Made by a program: the position numbers and the translations under genes. The notes under the pieces are model-generated. The model was not told the origin of the DNA and ran no database searches. It saw nothing but the letters and a program-made list of their open reading frames with translations. From Bacillus pumilus (lineage in GTDB: Bacteria > Bacillota > Bacilli > Bacillales > Bacillaceae): a stretch of DNA of 64,000 nt. Where the stretch lies: contig NZ_CP027116.1 in assembly GCF_003431975.1 (NCBI RefSeq), forward strand, positions 2,976,001-3,040,000. The letters run 5' to 3'. Of this stretch, positions 63,648 to 64,000 are shown piece after piece (the stretch's first letter is position 1; each line of letters starts with the position of its first letter).

Positions 63648-64000
63648 TTACAGCACACTTTCAGATTTTGCAATTAACACCGCTTCAGTTCGTGATCCTA
63701 CATTCAGCTTATTAAAGATGGACGTCAAACTATATTCAATCGAGCGTTTGCTCAAATGAAGCACATCGGCAATCTCTTGGTTCGTATATCCTTTTTCCAC
63801 TTCTCTGAGGATCAAACACTCCCGCTCTGTTAACAGATCGTGATCGGTCTGCTGCGCCTGTTCTGGCTTTTCTTGCTGTTGTGAAATTAATTTCTTTAAA
63901 TAGGATAGCTGAATGACAACTTCTCCTTGCAATGTGCGGTGTATGTATTCAATAATTTTGTCCTTTGTCTCTGTTTTACTAATGGCACCGTGCAATCCAG
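63648..64000 (-). CDS. comA: Competence response regulator ComA, C-terminal part (cut by window edge)
   Basis: About 117 residues are visible, with the 5' end beyond the window. The C-terminal LuxR-type helix-turn-helix is clear (LTERECLILREVEKGYTNQE to KRSIEYSLTSIFNKLNVGSR). The stretch before it is the end of the receiver domain and linker (KTETKDKIIEYIHRTLQGEVV). ComA, phosphorylated by ComP, activates srf and competence genes. The neighbouring yuxO supports the call. Confidence 0.9.
   Translation of the reverse strand, partial: GLHGAISKTETKDKIIEYIHRTLQGEVVIQLSYLKKLISQQQEKPEQAQQTDHDLLTERECLILREVEKGYTNQEIADVLHLSKRSIEYSLTSIFNKLNVGSRTEAVLIAKSESVL

Noticed and set aside
1..64000. CRISPR arrays, tRNA or rRNA genes, insertion sequences
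   Set aside because: No regularly spaced repeats, cloverleaf sequences, rRNA-like stretches or transposase genes were seen by eye on either strand.

Overview
This window looks like a chromosomal segment of a Bacillus of the B. pumilus / B. safensis / B. altitudinis type. That is an inference. From about 14.6 kb to the right edge the genes follow the B. subtilis 168 order yulF-tlpB-mcpA-tlpA-mcpB-tgl ... yugS-yugP-yugO-yugN ... pgi-yugK-yugJ-yuzA-yugI-alaT-alaR-yugF-yugE-patB-kinB-kapB-kapD-yuxJ-pbpD-yuxK-yufK-malK-malR-nupNOPQ-maeN-yufS-mrpABCDEFG-yuxO-comA. Protein lengths are close to the B. subtilis ones, but the sequences are clearly diverged. No tRNA, rRNA, CRISPR array or insertion sequence was recognised. 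Gene symbols come from remembered family features and this gene order, not from a database search.

Region 1 (1-9.4 kb) is the right end of a PBSX-like defective prophage, read on the minus strand. It runs from a divergent Xre-type repressor through a very short early region (small HTH protein, two small phage proteins, a frameshifted XkdD/RusA-like gene, xtrA, and xpf, a sigma-like late activator). It continues into the packaging and head genes xtmA-xtmB-xkdE-xkdF-xkdG-yqbG-xkdH-xkdI and leaves the window at the start of the next gene. Five copies of a 17-bp operator-like repeat mark the repressor control region. Terminators sit on both sides of xpf, so early and late transcription units look physically separated.

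Region 2 (9.4-16.3 kb) is an accessory junction. It holds two small secreted proteins of unknown function, an isolated bioB under a perfect BirA-type operator, uppP, a YubA-type AI-2E family membrane protein, a DoxX-like membrane protein, a Gfo/Idh/MocA oxidoreductase and a DJ-1/PfpI protein. A structured repeat of 75 bp lies here, and a 90-bp second copy lies at 34.0 kb.

Region 3 (16.3-24.7 kb) is a tandem array of four methyl-accepting chemotaxis receptors. At least two have sigma-D (motility) type promoters. It is followed by the spore transglutaminase gene tgl with a sigma-K type -10.

Region 4 (25-43 kb) holds housekeeping and sporulation genes: a nitronate monooxygenase, a CorC-family protein, a zinc peptidase, the YugO potassium channel, a GerPA-like spore protein, phosphoglucose isomerase, two tandem iron alcohol dehydrogenases, the S1-domain protein YugI, the alanine transaminase alaT with its regulator alaR, patB, and the sporulation kinase kinB with kapB and kapD.

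Region 5 (43-64 kb) holds an MFS exporter, penicillin-binding protein 4, and the malate two-component system malKR with its target transporter maeN. Between them sits the nucleoside ABC importer nupNOPQ, preceded by a 350-nt foldable leader containing a CodY-like box. The Mrp Na+/H+ antiporter operon follows, then yuxO and the C-terminal part of comA.

The signals most worth following are the paired structured RNA/MITE-like element (11.1 and 34.0 kb), the terminator-like hairpin lodged between the ribosome binding site and the start codon of yugS (28.4 kb), the nupN leader, and the prophage operator and late-switch architecture.
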